A model generated the notes under the pieces. The model was not told the origin of the DNA. It worked only from the letters and a program-made list of their open reading frames with translations, and made no database searches. Of a stretch of DNA of 64,000 nucleotides, positions 62,166-64,000 are shown piece by piece (within the stretch, counting starts at the first letter, position 1; every line of letters starts with the position of its first letter). The stretch covers positions 12,785,360 to 12,849,359 of the forward strand of contig JAKJHU010000030.1 in assembly GCA_022316685.1 (NCBI GenBank), in the 5' to 3' direction. The DNA comes from Progne subis subis. Taxonomy: Eukaryota > Chordata > Aves > Passeriformes > Hirundinidae. The position numbers were made by a program, and so were the translations under genes.

Positions 62166-62692
62166 AAAAATCTCTATTATATTTCTGAAATATAATTTAA
62201 ATTGATCAATTTCAGGTTAGAGTTTCATTGCTGATGGGACCCACAATTGTGGAGAAACTGTGGAATGGGAGAAATTGTGATCTGGTCCCAGAATCATCTC
62301 TTGATTCCAGTGTGATCCAAGTGTTCCCAGAGAGATGCACTTTCTGTATCTTTTCAAAGGGAAGATTTGGGCATGATATGAGATCTAGAGGTAAATATAA
62401 GTTTTCTTCCTGGCAGAAAGGAGATTTGTTTTGCAGAATGGCCCAAACCATGACCCCGTTTCCTCACCTTTATCATCAAGTCCTTATTAGCAGAGTGCAC
62501 CGGGCCCCGAAGGTCCTCGCTCTAAGGGACATGCAGTTGCACAATGCTACATCCAAGCATTCAGGTATAGATCTTTTAATGAGATGATGGAGTGTAAAAT
62601 ATGATGCAGTCAACAGATTGTGTAACCCTTCATGTTAAAGGAAAATTTGATGATGATGAGTAGATGCATTATCATTTGCTTTTGAGGGAGAT
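62166..62692. other. Spacer between two LTRs, no gene seen
   Basis: AT-rich then mixed sequence without a recognised family. The perfect 12-base palindrome CCACAATTGTGG lies at 62241-62252. Confidence 0.5.
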
Positions 62693-64000
62693 TGTAGTGG
62701 TTTCATGTTCACTAAATTCTGGTCTTTGTACTTATTCTTTTTCTATGGGAGAGAGACTAGGAGAAAAACAAAGCAGGCTCAACCTTAAAAATTAACAAAT
62801 AGTTTTATTAATACACACTAAAAGAACAGAAAAAAGAAAGTTGGAAAAAAACTAAAAACAGGATGAAACTTCAAAAACACTCTTCCCTCCCCTTACGAAC
62901 TGTTCACTTTCCTACAAAACAACATAAAGAGACAAAACTTGTAATTTTCAGTCAGTTTCACTATCTGACAATAGTCTTTCATCAATTCTTTAGGGGAAGA
63001 GTCTCTCTTAGAGTCATGGATCCCACTGACAACCTAGAACAGTTCTCTTGTGGGTTTTAACTGTCACAAAAACAACCGCCCGGAGAAACCTGCCTTTGTG
63101 ACCCTCCCAGGAGCAGTTTCCCAAGCTGCTTATGGGTTATGGGTCTTAGACTTTTGCATAGTGGGGTGTCACCTTTTAAAGATGAATAACTCCAAAGCAA
63201 AGGATTCTTCATCTCAATGTACAGAGATACCTTCTCACTTCTCCACCGGCACAGAGGGCTTCTCATCTTTATCTCTGTTTAAGCATCTTATAGGATTAAT
63301 ATTACTTAGTCCATCACAAACACCTTTGTTCAAATCCACACACAAATCAAAACAATCATCCCCCCAAATGCATATCTTTCCCATGATTTAAAGAATGATC
63401 TAAATATAGAGTTCATTTCCATGGCTCAAGTAAGAATGGAGCAACCAACTCTTCAATCCTCTGTCCCAATAGTATTTTCACTCTTGCTCTACGGACTTCA
63501 TGCTGTTTTTTGGGGGGTTTTTTTTTTGGTGTTTTTTTTTTTTTTTTTTTTTTTTAATGTTCACTCTGTCCTTTCTTATTCTCTCAGAGAAGGGCTAAGC
63601 TCTGGAAGCTTCATGTTGCCAGGAAAGGGTTAAATCTGCCCAGAATCTCTTCTCTCCTGTGGTAGCTCGTGGCATTAGATGTTCAAGGCCATGCTCGTGA
63701 GGGAGGAAGAACTCACACAGAAACATCAGCGATCAGAGCACTCAGGCAATCCGGAATCACAAAAAAACCAGGCAGGATCATAAATGCCTTCTTAGCCCAC
63801 TCCTCGGTGTAAATCGGGGTGGCCTCAGCCTAAATGGTGCCCATAGCTCTTATCAGGGGCCTGGCAGAGATCTCTCCCTGCTCCAGGGAAGTTTAGAGAA
63901 AGTAGTTGTTGTAAAGCAACAACTTCTCCTTCCCCCTCGCCACCTGGGAGCCGATAGAATGTGGCCAGGCCTCAGGCCACGTCCCCCCCAAAAAGGGGGG
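62693..64000 (-). mobile_element. LTR/ERV sequence, minus strand, continues past window end
   Basis: The left edge starts TGTAGTGGTTTCATG, so the minus strand ends ...AAACCACTACA, an end common to avian ERVL-type LTRs. An AATAAA signal lies on the minus strand at 62804-62809, about 110 bases from that edge. A T-rich tract fills 63506-63555. The part 63600-64000 is GC-richer, with AGTTGTTG/CAACAACT arms at 63904-63924, and may be U3 or internal sequence. I see no gag, pol or env motif. The far boundary is outside the window. Family and extent are uncertain. Confidence 0.5.
63506..63555. repeat. T-rich tract
   Basis: T runs interrupted by GGGGGG and GGTG, ending in an unbroken run of about 25 T. 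Confidence 0.9.

Noticed and set aside
1..64000. CRISPR arrays, tRNA, rRNA, bacterial operons
   Set aside because: No spaced direct repeats, no cloverleaf-like sequence noticed, and the repeat content is clearly avian.

Overview
This is a bird nuclear genome segment, most likely intergenic or deep-intronic and quite possibly from a passerine or another neoavian. The evidence is the repeat content. Several CR1 LINE fragments carry the avian 3' end ending in ATTCTATG-like units, and two LTRs belong to the avian ERVL type that starts TGTTCTGG or TGTCCTGG. Three further LTR-type sequences were found, and there are very ancient LINE relics. Base composition is mostly AT-rich. I found no convincing protein-coding exon, tRNA, rRNA or CRISPR array. 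The longest open frames are chance frames, frames inside repeats, or frames through the GC-rich minisatellite. Layout: 1-4.1 kb is plain AT-rich DNA. 4.1-5.3 kb is an ERVL LTR fused to a CR1 fragment and a TAA repeat. 6.35-7.9 kb is a badly decayed CR1/L3-like LINE on the minus strand. 14.2-15.0 kb is a CR1 3' end. 16.6-17.05 kb is an unannotated block dense in developmental transcription-factor motifs, including a perfect RFX-type palindrome. 20.17-20.75 kb is a second ERVL LTR. 28.14-28.93 kb is a relic of a Tx1/L1-type LINE, unusual in a bird. 36.58-37.2 kb is the only CpG island. It has a 58-bp tandem duplication, a consensus-perfect CTCF core at its edge and a 36-bp minisatellite of about 6.4 units; a triple-GAAA ISRE-like element lies about 180 bp beyond it. 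39.9-42.3 kb holds two CR1 ends in opposite orientation, and 46.19-46.34 kb a pure GGAA microsatellite. 55.4-55.7 kb is a compact LTR with CCAAT, TATA and AATAAA in order, 58.67-59.23 kb another CR1, and 61.5-64.0 kb two unrelated minus-strand LTR-type sequences, the second running off the window. There is no gene set acting together here. The most promising functional locus is the CpG island/CTCF/minisatellite/ISRE cluster at 36.5-37.4 kb, which looks like a promoter or boundary element of an unannotated transcript. The 16.6-17.05 kb block is a candidate enhancer. All boundaries were read by eye, without alignment software.
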